Shown here: positions 17,070 through 26,206 of the stretch, one piece after another
Position numbering within the stretch: position 1 is the stretch's first letter
Layout: every line of letters begins with the position of its first letter
DNA from: Aridibacter sp965216195
GTDB taxonomy: Bacteria > Acidobacteriota > Blastocatellia > Pyrinomonadales > Pyrinomonadaceae
Direction: 5' to 3'
DNA: 64,000 nucleotides
NCBI GenBank assembly: GCA_965216195.1
Contig: OZ244151.1
Coordinates: 434,001 to 498,000 of the forward strand
The notes under the pieces: model-generated
Told to the model about the DNA's origin: nothing
Databases searched by the model: none
What the model saw: only the letters and a program-made list of their open reading frames with translations
Position numbers and translations under genes: made by a program

Positions 17070-18881
17070 ATGACCAAACTTCGTTGGCGATACGGAATTA
17101 TAGCGGGACTGTTTTTGGCTATTTTTGCCAGTTTTCCGCAGCTTAAAATGTGGTATGTGCAGGGTGATCAATGGAATGGTCATTACGCGTATAACGACCT
17201 GGACGAAGTTGCATATGCTGCTTATTTGAGGGCTTTAATAGACGGAAGACCCAGGAAAAACGATCCCTATTCCGGTAACGACGACTCTCCCGAGAACCCC
17301 CAGCCTGAATCACTTTTTTCGATACAATTTGCCGCACCTTACACGGTGGCGATTCCTGCGCGTATACTTGGAATCTCGGCTCCTTGGGCGATGACACTAG
17401 CGGGCGCATTTGCTGGATTTCTTTCAGCACTGGCTTGTTTTTGGGTTATAGGACTTATTACGGAAGATTCGGTTTTTGCCGCGGCGGGAAGTCTGATTGT
17501 TCTTTGCGGCGGTGCTTTGGCAGCCGGAGAGGGCGCGATAGGCGAGATCTTGGGCAACGGAATTTCCTACCCTTATTTTCCATTTTTAAGGCGCTACATA
17601 CCCGCTGTCCCTTTTCCATTTATGTTTTTGCTTTTTGGATCGGTGTGGAAATTGATCGGAGCATCATCTCTTAGGGCTAACCTAACATGGGGAGCAATCG
17701 GCTTCCTGAGTTTCGCCTATTTGGTCTTTTCGTATTTTTATCTATGGACTACTGCGGCAGCCTGGCTAGCTTGTCTAACACTCCTCTATTTAATTTTTCG
17801 AAGTGAGATTTGGCTCAGTCGGTTTCAGAAACTCATCATGCTTGGTGCTGCGTGCGTTTTTCCGCTAGCAGCCTATGGATATTTGCTCTCCCAACGCGCG
17901 GATACGATGGACCACGTTCAGCTGCTGGCGTTTACGCGCTCACCGGATCTTTTTAGGTTTCCCGAGTACATAAGCGTTCTTGTATTGGCGGCAATCTTAA
18001 TCGGTGCCGGACTAAAGGTTATTAATCTGAGAAGCAAGCACGGGTTGTTTGCAATCTCCTTTACGCTTGTTCCTATAGTTGTGTTTAATCAGCAGGTAGT
18101 CACCGGCAGATCGCTTCAACCCATTCACTATCAGGTGTTTATAGGGAATTATGTCGCGGCCTTGGCCTTGGTTGCAGCTGTCGGGCTCTTGATTCGAGGT
18201 ACGCTCACAGACAAAGGTTTCGCTCGAAATGTTCTTTCCGCAAGCTTGGGAATCGTCGCAGCTTCCTGGGGCTTTGTTGAATGTCATTACACGGTGAGGG
18301 TTTTGGATGAGGCGAATTTGATTCGTGATAGGGGAATTCCACTTGCAGAAAAGTTGGTCGAACTTGATGGAAAAAATCCTCGCCGCTACAAGAAAACGAT
18401 TCTTTCAATTGGCACGATTCAGAGTGACGATTCACCAACCATAGCTCCTCAAAATGTTCTTTGGTCGCGTCACCAACACGTTTTCGCAGGGCTTACCTGG
18501 CAAGAAAATAAGGAGCGCTATTATCAATATCTCTATTATCAAAATCTTGATGAAAGGTGGCTCGAGAAGCGTTTGAAAAACGGGGATTTCGTTTCGATGA
18601 TCTCGCTTTTTGGTTGGGGGAGGCATACGAATCGTTTGACCGTGGACGCAACGCCGCTGACTCGTAAAGAAATCAGAGATGAGGCTAGTCTATATAAAGA
18701 TTTCATTGAAAACTTTTCTTATCGGGATGCCGCAACGCCCGAGTTGTCATACCTGGTTGTGCCGGCTGAGTGGAAGGTGGATATGACAAGGGTGGATCAG
18801 TGGTATGAGCGGGATGGTGGGGAAACGCTGGGGATCTACAAACTGTACAAACTTAAACTAAGAGAAAAGACCGACGAATAA
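17070..18881 (+). CDS. Polytopic membrane protein, GT-C-like architecture
   Basis: A 603-residue protein with about 11-12 hydrophobic segments covering residues 10-410 and a soluble C-terminal ~170 residues. The first extracytoplasmic loop holds NDLDEVAYAAYLRALIDGRP, with acidic residues placed as in the first loop of GT-C glycosyltransferases. I do not recognise a specific family. It starts 67 bp divergently from yqeY and ends in a terminator, so it is a single-gene unit. Confidence 0.7.
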   Translation: MTKLRWRYGIIAGLFLAIFASFPQLKMWYVQGDQWNGHYAYNDLDEVAYAAYLRALIDGRPRKNDPYSGNDDSPENPQPESLFSIQFAAPYTVAIPARILGISAPWAMTLAGAFAGFLSALACFWVIGLITEDSVFAAAGSLIVLCGGALAAGEGAIGEILGNGISYPYFPFLRRYIPAVPFPFMFLLFGSVWKLIGASSLRANLTWGAIGFLSFAYLVFSYFYLWTTAAAWLACLTLLYLIFRSEIWLSRFQKLIMLGAACVFPLAAYGYLLSQRADTMDHVQLLAFTRSPDLFRFPEYISVLVLAAILIGAGLKVINLRSKHGLFAISFTLVPIVVFNQQVVTGRSLQPIHYQVFIGNYVAALALVAAVGLLIRGTLTDKGFARNVLSASLGIVAASWGFVECHYTVRVLDEANLIRDRGIPLAEKLVELDGKNPRRYKKTILSIGTIQSDDSPTIAPQNVLWSRHQHVFAGLTWQENKERYYQYLYYQNLDERWLEKRLKNGDFVSMISLFGWGRHTNRLTVDATPLTRKEIRDEASLYKDFIENFSYRDAATPELSYLVVPAEWKVDMTRVDQWYERDGGETLGIYKLYKLKLREKTDE

Positions 18882-18900
18882 TCGCCGGTCTTTCTTTTTT
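18868..18900 (+). terminator. Rho-independent terminator
   Basis: GACCG-A-CGA / TCG-C-CGGTC forms a stem around ATAA and overlaps the last codons of the membrane protein gene; it is followed by a T-rich run. Confidence 0.8.
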
Positions 18901-18921
18901 TACTACTTGGTATTAAAGCGC

Positions 18922-19170
18922 TTAAGCGGCGAGAAGGTCATTGGAGACTTCCGCGAAAACTCTTCTGCCATTTAAAGCGTCATCGATTATTTCCCGAACT
19001 GCTGATGCGTCTGGATTAACTTCCATTCGCGCGCAAGCTTGTAAATGCCTAACGATTCCTTCAGAAGCAATTTCTAAAGGTTCCCCCGCCAGCTTAGAAA
19101 AACGACGCGCTTGAATATGGTCAATTTGCAAGATCCGATCCTGCAATGTCATCTGTTTAGCTGCTGCCAC
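18922..19170 (-). CDS. Small conserved-looking protein of unknown function
   Basis: An 82-residue helical soluble protein (MTLQDRILQIDHIQARRFSKL, then SEGIVRHLQACARMEVN). It starts with GTG preceded by GGGAGG about 11 bases upstream; a recognisable promoter lies further up. No family is recognised. Codon use and the strong ribosome-binding site suggest a real gene. Confidence 0.6.
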   Translation of the reverse strand: MAAAKQMTLQDRILQIDHIQARRFSKLAGEPLEIASEGIVRHLQACARMEVNPDASAVREIIDDALNGRRVFAEVSNDLLAA

Positions 19171-19197
19171 GTTTTAATTATCCTCCCTTGTTTTTCA

Positions 19198-19226
19198 GTA
19201 TAATATGAAAAGCGAAAGCTTGTGAA
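19198..19226 (-). promoter_or_regulatory. Sigma-70-type promoter for the 82-residue protein
   Basis: On the minus strand, TTCACA (19226-19221) and TTATAC (19203-19198) are separated by 17 bp, upstream of the GTG at 19170. The rest of the gap to 19440 is AT-rich, with no gene or repeat that I can see. Confidence 0.5.
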
Positions 19227-19442
19227 AATTATCTCAAACCCTCACGCGTATAAAAACCTACTTCCTACTAACAAATTTTACTCCGTGAAAACGTAGATGA
19301 AAATCTAGTTCAAAATGCAAGCTAGAATTTATCCCCCGGTAAATTCTGTGTCTCGAAAAAAAGATATGTTAACAGAAATTTAAGGGTTTGTCACGATTTT
19401 TTTTTCCGGTCGCGTAAGCCATTTATTCCCAATAAAAACAAG

Positions 19443-19474
19443 GAAAAACCGACAAGTTTAACACCCGCCGGTTT
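19443..19474 (-). terminator. Terminator of the HU gene
   Basis: Read on the minus strand, AAACCG and CGGTTT enclose a short loop and are followed by T5, ~27 bp after the HU stop codon. Confidence 0.6.
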
Positions 19475-19501
19475 CTCACTTTTTCCAAATTCAGAGGCGC
19501 T

Positions 19502-19783
19502 TTACGCGACTGAATCTTTCATAGCTTTTCCAACGCGGAATTTAACCGTTGTTTTAGCAGGAATCTGCAGCGGCTCACCCGTGGCTGGGTTGCGACCGGT
19601 GCGAGCTTTACGTCTTGTTTTAACGCATTTGCCAATTCCCGGGATCGTGAATTCACCGTTCTTCTTAGTTTCAGACATAGCGAGTGATGCTAAGTTGTTG
19701 AAGAATTCCTTCGCCTGAGCTTTGGTCATTCCTGTACTGTCAGCCATGTGGCTAACGATTTCTGTTTGCGTCATACGAGCCAT
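19502..19783 (-). CDS. HU-family DNA-binding protein
   Basis: Nucleoid protein of 93 residues. The helical dimerisation part reads MTKAQAKEFFNNLASLAMSE, and the DNA-binding arm has FTIPGIGKCVKTRRKARTGR followed by NPATGEPLQIPAKTTVKFR, the standard HU/IHF signature with the arm proline. GGAGG precedes the start. Confidence 0.95.
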   Translation of the reverse strand: MARMTQTEIVSHMADSTGMTKAQAKEFFNNLASLAMSETKKNGEFTIPGIGKCVKTRRKARTGRNPATGEPLQIPAKTTVKFRVGKAMKDSVA

Positions 19784-19902
19784 AGTTAATTTTAACCTCC
19801 AAAAGTTATGTAATGTGAAATAAAACTACTTGTTAATTTTTACCGCCAAAAACTTAACGGCATGTATTGGGGCTTTTCTATCTAAAACAGTATTGTCGTA
19901 GA

Positions 19903-19979
19903 TGGTCGGGGCGGCAAGATTCGAACTTGCGACCTCACGGTCCCAAACCGTGCGCACTGCCAGGCTGTGCTACGCCCCG
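19903..19979 (-). tRNA. tRNA-Pro (anticodon TGG)
   Basis: On the minus strand a full cloverleaf is present: acceptor CGGGGCG/CGCCCCG, an anticodon stem CACGG/CCGTG around TTTGGGA (anticodon TGG), and a T loop TTCGAAT. The 3' CCA is encoded in the DNA. Confidence 0.95.
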
Positions 19980-20036
19980 GGAGTTTTTGAAAGTGTGCGA
20001 AACGCTATCAAAAGCCGAATTTTATAGGCCTAAACG

Positions 20037-20648
20037 TTATTGGTCAAGTTTGGAATGAGGAATCTGAGAGAAAAAAGAAATTATTTTTTTTAGGGCTTTC
20101 GAACGATGGCTGAGACGCTCTTTAATCTCATCGGTGAGTTCTCCAAAAGTCTGATCAAAGCCTTTAGGAATAAAAACCGGATCATACCCAAATCCGTTTA
20201 CACCTTTGGCTACCTCCGCGATCCGGCCCTCACACGTCCCTTCTGAAGTAAACTGAATATTGCCTTTACCGTCTGAAACGCTCATTGCGCAGACGAAGCG
20301 CGCAACTCTTGCGTTTTCAATGGTTTGGGAGAGCTCGTCGAGGAGTTTCCGCACGTTTTCTTCATCGCTTGAACCTTCTCCTGCGAATCTTGCGGATCTG
20401 ACGCCAGGTGAATTTCCAAGTGCTTTAACTTCTAATCCGGAATCGTCTGCTAACGTCCAGCAACCGGTCTGAAGCGCATAGGAAGACGCTTTTAGCCGGG
20501 AGTTTGCTTCAAATGTAGTGCCGGTTTCCTCTACTTCTTGAACGTTAAAATCTTTGAGACCTTTTAATTCAATCGGCGAATCTGCGAGCATTTTCCTTAA
20601 CTCCCGGAGTTTTCCAGCGTTATTTGTAGCAATTACCAGTTCGGACAT
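20037..20648 (-). CDS. rdgB: XTP/dITP pyrophosphatase (RdgB/HAM1)
   Basis: House-cleaning nucleotidase of 203 residues that removes XTP, dITP and ITP. The substrate motif ELVIATNNAGKLRELRKML opens the protein. TFEANSRLKA, LADDSGLEV, PGVRSARFAG, GFGYDPVF and LSHRSKAL are all in the expected order. It is a single gene near the tRNA, divergent from the next gene. Confidence 0.96.
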   Translation of the reverse strand: MSELVIATNNAGKLRELRKMLADSPIELKGLKDFNVQEVEETGTTFEANSRLKASSYALQTGCWTLADDSGLEVKALGNSPGVRSARFAGEGSSDEENVRKLLDELSQTIENARVARFVCAMSVSDGKGNIQFTSEGTCEGRIAEVAKGVNGFGYDPVFIPKGFDQTFGELTDEIKERLSHRSKALKKIISFFSQIPHSKLDQ

Positions 20649-20788
20649 ATCTTAAATCGCGTTCGCATCTGAGAAGAATTTAAACATTGTTGTACAATTT
20701 TTGTTGCCAAAAATAGGTGTTTCGGGTTATAAATAAGTATTGGGGTTTTACGCCCCTGCCATCCAATTTTACGCAAAAGGAACCTACC

Positions 20789-22168
20789 TTGAGTACAACG
20801 GAAATATTATCAGAAACAGAAGCGAAGCCGGAAGTTATCACTGCAGAAAGAACGGCGGATGAAATATTGATCGAGCCGATTGATCCTGAAGAGACAATTT
20901 TTAAACTCGGTTTGTGGTTGTCCGGATTAGAGAGTTTTTTAAATTTGCACAATAGCACCCTGGCTAAGGAAAACTATCTGACTCACGATTGGTCGCGGGA
21001 ATTTCGAGTGACGCATTCGGTGCTCCTTTCGAGCTCAAAACTGACGCTTGACCTGGTCAGTCTCGTAAAAGAAGCAGATGGATCGGGATCCAAAAATGAC
21101 GAGTTCGAGCTACTCGACAACCTGGATTCCTATTCCGTATTGGCGGGTTTTACCTCTGACGAGCTTTTTGAGCTTTCGACTGCGCTAAGGGATTCGGTTC
21201 TATTAAGCGAGGGGCTTTTGCGCGCGAAGCCTTTGAGCTTTAGTGATTGGACGGTTTGGAACAATTCGCTTCTAACCAAGCTGAAAAACGTGGCTGTCGC
21301 TAAGAAACTTGCGGCTGTCGCGGAAAGGGAGGCGGGAGAATTTTTGCCGGAGGCGCTCCAAGGTTTGTTAAAAGAACGTGAAATTTCTTCCGCGCTCGAA
21401 GCTGATTTAAAACTTGTGCTTCCATATTTTGCAAAGGTCTTGAAATGGTTAGGCGTAATTGGAAGGATGCTTGACGAGGACCGACCGCTTAAGACGTCAC
21501 TTGTTTTGTTTGCGCGAATCAACGAACTGATGCACGAGATGATGGACTTCATCAACAACCGCCTGATGCGCTATCCAAATGAAAAGGATGAGCTGTTTGG
21601 TTCGCTTGACAGCGCCGCCTACACCGCTTCGATCGAGCTCAGAAAGGTATATGATCAGGAACTCCGTGAGCTAATTGCAGTAAGGCCGTCACCAGTTGTT
21701 TACGCGAAAATTGAAAACGCCTATTGCCTGCTCAACGATAGTATTCAGCTCACGCTTGTAAACTTTGCTCGTTTGATCGAGCCAAACGTAGAACCTGGCG
21801 AGATATTTCCTTCGATTAAGGTTAAGGAAGAGCAATCGATAAAACTGCGGCAAGACCTGTGGAATTTGCAGCAGGAAGTGCAGGCAGCTGAAAAAGATAT
21901 TGAAAACTACGAACTCGATCCGTTGCGCGCACAAATGAACGAGTTTAAGAACGACAGTACAGGTTTTATATTTTACAAGGATGTCGAAACGGTCGAGCGA
22001 TTTATTGAAGAAGTTATGCTTATTCAGGATGATTCGGATCTCGTGCCGATACTCCATCGATTTGGCGCTTATCTGGAAACCTTACTCGGACAAGTAAATA
22101 TGCGCGCCGTGCTCTCCGATCATCCGTTTGAGCCGCTTCAGGCTGATCCGATGGATATGTTTTCCTAG
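20789..22168 (+). CDS. Uncharacterised helical protein
   Basis: About 459 residues, predicted mostly helical and soluble, with an acidic N terminus (STTEILSETEAKPEV) and a coiled-coil-like segment LRQDLWNLQQEVQAAEKDIENYE. I do not recognise the family. The TTG at 20789 is preferred because AAAAGGAA lies eight bases upstream; the frame also opens at a GTG at 20717. The stop is one base from the convergent ybbP-like stop. Confidence 0.6.
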   Translation: MSTTEILSETEAKPEVITAERTADEILIEPIDPEETIFKLGLWLSGLESFLNLHNSTLAKENYLTHDWSREFRVTHSVLLSSSKLTLDLVSLVKEADGSGSKNDEFELLDNLDSYSVLAGFTSDELFELSTALRDSVLLSEGLLRAKPLSFSDWTVWNNSLLTKLKNVAVAKKLAAVAEREAGEFLPEALQGLLKEREISSALEADLKLVLPYFAKVLKWLGVIGRMLDEDRPLKTSLVLFARINELMHEMMDFINNRLMRYPNEKDELFGSLDSAAYTASIELRKVYDQELRELIAVRPSPVVYAKIENAYCLLNDSIQLTLVNFARLIEPNVEPGEIFPSIKVKEEQSIKLRQDLWNLQQEVQAAEKDIENYELDPLRAQMNEFKNDSTGFIFYKDVETVERFIEEVMLIQDDSDLVPILHRFGAYLETLLGQVNMRAVLSDHPFEPLQADPMDMFS

Positions 22169-22169
22169 G

Positions 22170-24695
22170 TTACTTTGAGCGAAGCGTCGAAAGCGGTTTC
22201 TTAAAAAGTATTCCAAAGCTTGCCAACGCACCGATCATCATCACGAGCAGAGCCGTAACAACAATCCCGATTAGTGGAATTCGCGGGTCAAATTCCCATT
22301 CAATATCCAGAATATATTTTGTTACGGCATAGGAAAGCGCGGTGCCAAACAAAGCGCCAATCAAGCCCGCCATCAATCCAAGAATTCCGTATTCCGCAAA
22401 TAAGATCGTTGACAAGGTCAGGCGCTTTGCGCCGAGTGTCTTGAGAATTGCGTTTTCATATACGCGTTGTGATTTCGTCAGTGCCACGGAACCAATCAGT
22501 ATCAAAATACCGCTTAGAATTACAAAACTTCCGACAAACGATATCGCCAGCACGAAATTTTCAATTAGATTTTGAAAAACCTTGACGATTTCAGCCACGT
22601 CAAAAATTCTTACATTTGGAAATTGATCGACGACATCGCGCTGCAATCTCTGCCGATCTGTTGCCGACATTCTCTTTAGGACGTTTGCTGCAAAAGACTG
22701 CGGCGCGTTTTCAAGCACACCCGGGCGGAAGACGAAAATAAACGCTGTGCGCGTATTTCTCAGATCGAGTTTTCTCACGTTTGCCACACGCGCAGTGATT
22801 TGCCGTCCCGAAATATCAAAGGTTATCGAATCGCCGGCGGAAACTTTTAGCCGCTTTGCCATATTTTCTTCGATAGAAACCTCTGGAACGCCTGCTGCCT
22901 CACCGTCCCACCACATTCCTTCGATTACCGATTCATTGTCGTCAAGATTGGGTCGGTAGGTTACTGCAAACTCGCGGCCGATTTGTCCCTGCTGTTGGCG
23001 AACCTCACGATTTTGATAATTTGGAGGTTCACCGTTTACAAAAGCGACTCGTGCGCGAATTGTTGGAATCATCTCGGCGCTTTCTCCTGAAGCTGTTTCT
23101 ATTAGTTTTTCAAACTCGTCAATCTGACTTTTCTGAATATCGATGAAAAACAAGCTTGGCAAACGCTGGTTTCGAGTGAGGTCGAATTCGCGGACCAAAT
23201 TCGTCTGTAAAGATTGAACAGATAGAACAACAAACGCCCCGAGCCCGACGGCTAGCAAGATAATCCGAGTCTGATTACCCGGACGGTAGAGTGAATTGAT
23301 TGACTGTCTGATCGAAAACGAACCAAAGTTTTTTATCTTTTTAAGCAAATAGGTGAGCAAAGTAGCGGAAGCGTAAAGCACCAATGCCGTTACACCAAGC
23401 CCGACCAGGAAAAAGGCTCCAACTGTAAAAGAGCCAGCCTGCCAGGCGGCCAAGCCAAGCAAACCTATTAGCGAAAGAAGTCCAAAAATCCACTTTGTCC
23501 AATCGAGGCTTCTCAGGTTTTCGTTGTTTTCATCGCGCAAGAGAAGATTCGGTTTTATTGTACGAACCTGTAGGAGTGGAAGCGCGGAAAACAAGAGCGA
23601 TATTAAAACGCCGAGCAAGATTCCTTGAAGCGCGGTTGAGAAACCGACTGAGTAATTCATCGTGCGGGGCAATGCAGCGTTGAAATTCCAACGAGCAAGC
23701 CAGAGCCCCATTTGCGCTAAAAGCACGCCAAACAAACTGCCGATAAATCCAAGTGTAAGGATCTGCAGGATATAAACCGTAATGATTTTTGTTCCTTTTG
23801 CGCCCAGACATTTTAAGACAGCTACGGATTTTCGTTTTTGTTCGACAAATACTCTCGCCACATTCCAAACACCGACGCCGCCAAGAACTAAAATCAGTAA
23901 TCCTGTAAGTGCAAGATAATTTTCGGTGCGTTCAAATTGTTCGCTAAGTCGCTCCTGTGTTTCTCGATAAGACTGGACGCGAAGTGTTGTGCCTTTTAAA
24001 TTCTCCCGAAGTTTTTTGACGAGCTCGGTTGGATTTTCGGATGTTCGATAAAGTATACGTTGGCTGACGCGACTACGGTTTTGCAGGATCCCTGCTTCTT
24101 CAAAAGCTTTTTTCTCTACAAAAACACGGGCTCCAAGACGGATTCCTCCAGAGCCCCCGGGTTCTTCCTCAAACGCAGCGCGGACTTCAAACTCAGCTTT
24201 TCCGATCCGGATCTTTTCGCCGATCTTGATATTGAGTTCTTCAAGTAAAATCGGTGCGACGACAGCTCCTCGGTTTTCAAGAAGTTTGAAATCAAAAGGA
24301 TTGCCGTCAGGCATTCGGAATTTTCCGACAAGGGGAAAGGGAGGTTCAATTCCCTTAAGCGAGATAAATTCGACGGTGCGATTACTGGCACCGACCGGGC
24401 GAGCCATAGCATTGGCCTGCATCAGTTCATTTTTGGCTTCGATGATGCTCGAATCCGACAGCACGTCTTCTATTTTTGAAATGCCGGTTGGCGAGAAATC
24501 GCTGGTGGATGTAATCCTAAAATCTGCGGTTAAGAGTTCGCGTGCGTCGCCTCCGACGGCCTGCGCCAGATTTTGGACAAGTGAACGCAGCGCGACGATT
24601 GACCCAACGCCGATCGCAATACAAAGAAAAAAGAAAAGCAGGCGTCGCCAGGAGGAACGGATTTCGCGGATCGTTAAATTTAAAATGAATTCCAT
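22170..24695 (-). CDS. ybbP: ABC transporter permease, YbbP/FtsX type
   Basis: Integral membrane protein of 841 residues with an N-terminal membrane segment, a large periplasmic domain, and two FtsX-type membrane blocks separated by a second large periplasmic part (residues ~530-690). It pairs with the ATPase gene 5 bp upstream. The order ATPase-permease, divergent from a TesA-like esterase, matches tesA-ybbA-ybbP of enterobacteria, which supports a role in export of hydrophobic compounds or in envelope lipid handling. Confidence 0.88.
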   Translation of the reverse strand: MEFILNLTIREIRSSWRRLLFFFLCIAIGVGSIVALRSLVQNLAQAVGGDARELLTADFRITSTSDFSPTGISKIEDVLSDSSIIEAKNELMQANAMARPVGASNRTVEFISLKGIEPPFPLVGKFRMPDGNPFDFKLLENRGAVVAPILLEELNIKIGEKIRIGKAEFEVRAAFEEEPGGSGGIRLGARVFVEKKAFEEAGILQNRSRVSQRILYRTSENPTELVKKLRENLKGTTLRVQSYRETQERLSEQFERTENYLALTGLLILVLGGVGVWNVARVFVEQKRKSVAVLKCLGAKGTKIITVYILQILTLGFIGSLFGVLLAQMGLWLARWNFNAALPRTMNYSVGFSTALQGILLGVLISLLFSALPLLQVRTIKPNLLLRDENNENLRSLDWTKWIFGLLSLIGLLGLAAWQAGSFTVGAFFLVGLGVTALVLYASATLLTYLLKKIKNFGSFSIRQSINSLYRPGNQTRIILLAVGLGAFVVLSVQSLQTNLVREFDLTRNQRLPSLFFIDIQKSQIDEFEKLIETASGESAEMIPTIRARVAFVNGEPPNYQNREVRQQQGQIGREFAVTYRPNLDDNESVIEGMWWDGEAAGVPEVSIEENMAKRLKVSAGDSITFDISGRQITARVANVRKLDLRNTRTAFIFVFRPGVLENAPQSFAANVLKRMSATDRQRLQRDVVDQFPNVRIFDVAEIVKVFQNLIENFVLAISFVGSFVILSGILILIGSVALTKSQRVYENAILKTLGAKRLTLSTILFAEYGILGLMAGLIGALFGTALSYAVTKYILDIEWEFDPRIPLIGIVVTALLVMMIGALASFGILFKKPLSTLRSK

Positions 24696-24700
24696 CGATG

Positions 24701-25366
24701 CTACCCGTCGTTGATAACGCGTCCATCGCGCAGGCGTATTTGCCGCTGTGCTTTATCGGCGAGCTCCTGATCGTGAGTTACAAGCACGAGTGTTACTTCG
24801 TTTTGTATATGGAGATTCGTCATCAACTCAAAAATATGATTTCCATTTTTCGAGTCGAGATTTCCGGTCGGTTCATCTGCAAGCAAGATGACCGGTTGAT
24901 TGGCAAAAGCACGTGCGATTGCAATTCGCTGCTGCTCACCGCCTGACAATTCTGAAGGATAGTGATGGCCGCGATCAGTAAGTTCGACATCTTCGAGTAG
25001 CTTTTCTGCCCGCGTTTTTGCATCTTTGATTCCAAGGATCTCGAGCGGAATTAGTATGTTTTCAAAAGCCGTAAGAGAAGGAATCAAATGAAATGATTGA
25101 AAAATAAATCCGATCTTTTCACTCCGAAGCGTCGCTAATTCATCCTCAGACATAGTCGTAACGCTCTCGCCGTCAATCGTAATCTCGCCCTCTGAAGGCG
25201 CGTCTAAACCCGCAATCAAACCCAGAAGAGTCGATTTACCGCTCCCCGAGGCACCGGTAATCGCAACAAACTGCCCGCTCGGAATTTCCAGCGAAACGTC
25301 GTCAAGTATAGTCAAATCCTCAGCTCCGGATTTGACCGTTTTCGTAACATTTTTAAGAATAATCAT
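24701..25366 (-). CDS. ybbA: ABC transporter ATP-binding protein, YbbA type
   Basis: A 221-residue ATPase of the MacB/LolD class. Walker A is GASGSGKSTLLGLIAGL, the signature LSGGEQQRIAIARAFA, Walker B VILLADEPTGNLD, and the switch His is in VLVTHDQEL. The start at 25366 (MIILKNVTKTV) is chosen because earlier codons do not resemble the family. It acts with the adjacent permease. Confidence 0.93.
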   Translation of the reverse strand: MIILKNVTKTVKSGAEDLTILDDVSLEIPSGQFVAITGASGSGKSTLLGLIAGLDAPSEGEITIDGESVTTMSEDELATLRSEKIGFIFQSFHLIPSLTAFENILIPLEILGIKDAKTRAEKLLEDVELTDRGHHYPSELSGGEQQRIAIARAFANQPVILLADEPTGNLDSKNGNHIFELMTNLHIQNEVTLVLVTHDQELADKAQRQIRLRDGRVINDG

Positions 25367-25465
25367 TTTCGAAGTAAAATAATCATACGAACCGGAAAAT
25401 AACGCAAACCGCGATAAAAAACCTTGCATCCAAATCCACGGAGTTTACGTATAACCCTTTTACAT

Positions 25466-26161
25466 ATGCTTTATATATTTCGATTTTCAGCCCTTTTTAG
25501 TTTCATCTTTCTTTCGCTACTATTTGTTGCGTGCGAGTCTACAGTAGTCGAAAAGAAAAAGCTTGAGCGTGTAGATAAACCCCTAATAAAACCAAAGGCG
25601 GCACCTAAAAGACCTAAGATAATTGCGTTTGGAGATAGTTTGACTGCCGGATTTGGTTTAACCGAAGACGAGTCTTATCCCTACCTGCTTCAGAAAAGGC
25701 TTGAGGCGGACGGATTTGATTACGAGGTTGTCAACGCGGGCGTTTCGGGGGATACGAGCCTTGGCGGACTCGAACGCGTCGATTGGGTTTTAGGTCAGGA
25801 CAACATAAAAATTCTTATTCTCGAACTCGGTGCAAATGACCTGCTTCAGGGGGTTCCGGTCAGTGATATGAAGTTGAATCTTGAGAAAATTATTAAAAAG
25901 GCGAAAGCCAAGAGTGTAGAGGTACTGCTGTGCGGTATGCTTGCTCCAGACACAATGGGACGAGAGTATCAACGCGATTTTATGAATGCGTTTCCTGACC
26001 TTGCCAGTAAATACAAACTCAAGTTCGTTCCTTTTTTATTGGAAGGAGTCGCACTCAACCCAAAACTCAATCAAAAAGACGGCATCCATCCGAATCCCGA
26101 TGGCACCAAAATAATGACTACGAATGTCTATTCGACGCTGAGGGAAATGCTGGAGAAATAA
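25466..26161 (+). CDS. tesA: SGNH/GDSL arylesterase lipoprotein (TesA-like)
   Basis: A 231-residue lipoprotein esterase. The signal ends in a lipobox (LLFVAC). SGNH blocks: FGDSLTAGFG with the nucleophile Ser, GVSGDTS with the Gly, LGANDLL with the Asn, and DGIHPNPDG with the Asp-His pair. TesA-type enzymes hydrolyse acyl thioesters and lysophospholipids; in this protein the lipid anchor places it in the periplasm. No Shine-Dalgarno sequence is visible before the ATG. It is divergent from ybbA, conserving a known neighbourhood. Confidence 0.9.
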   Translation: MLYIFRFSALFSFIFLSLLFVACESTVVEKKKLERVDKPLIKPKAAPKRPKIIAFGDSLTAGFGLTEDESYPYLLQKRLEADGFDYEVVNAGVSGDTSLGGLERVDWVLGQDNIKILILELGANDLLQGVPVSDMKLNLEKIIKKAKAKSVEVLLCGMLAPDTMGREYQRDFMNAFPDLASKYKLKFVPFLLEGVALNPKLNQKDGIHPNPDGTKIMTTNVYSTLREMLEK

Positions 26162-26206
26162 CGGCCCACGGTTTTCGGAAAAATCACCGACTGCTAAAAT
26201 ACCTCA

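Noticed and set aside
18868..18900. Plus-strand hairpin after the membrane protein as a repeat element
   Set aside because: The stem followed by a T-rich run at a gene end is explained as a simple terminator.
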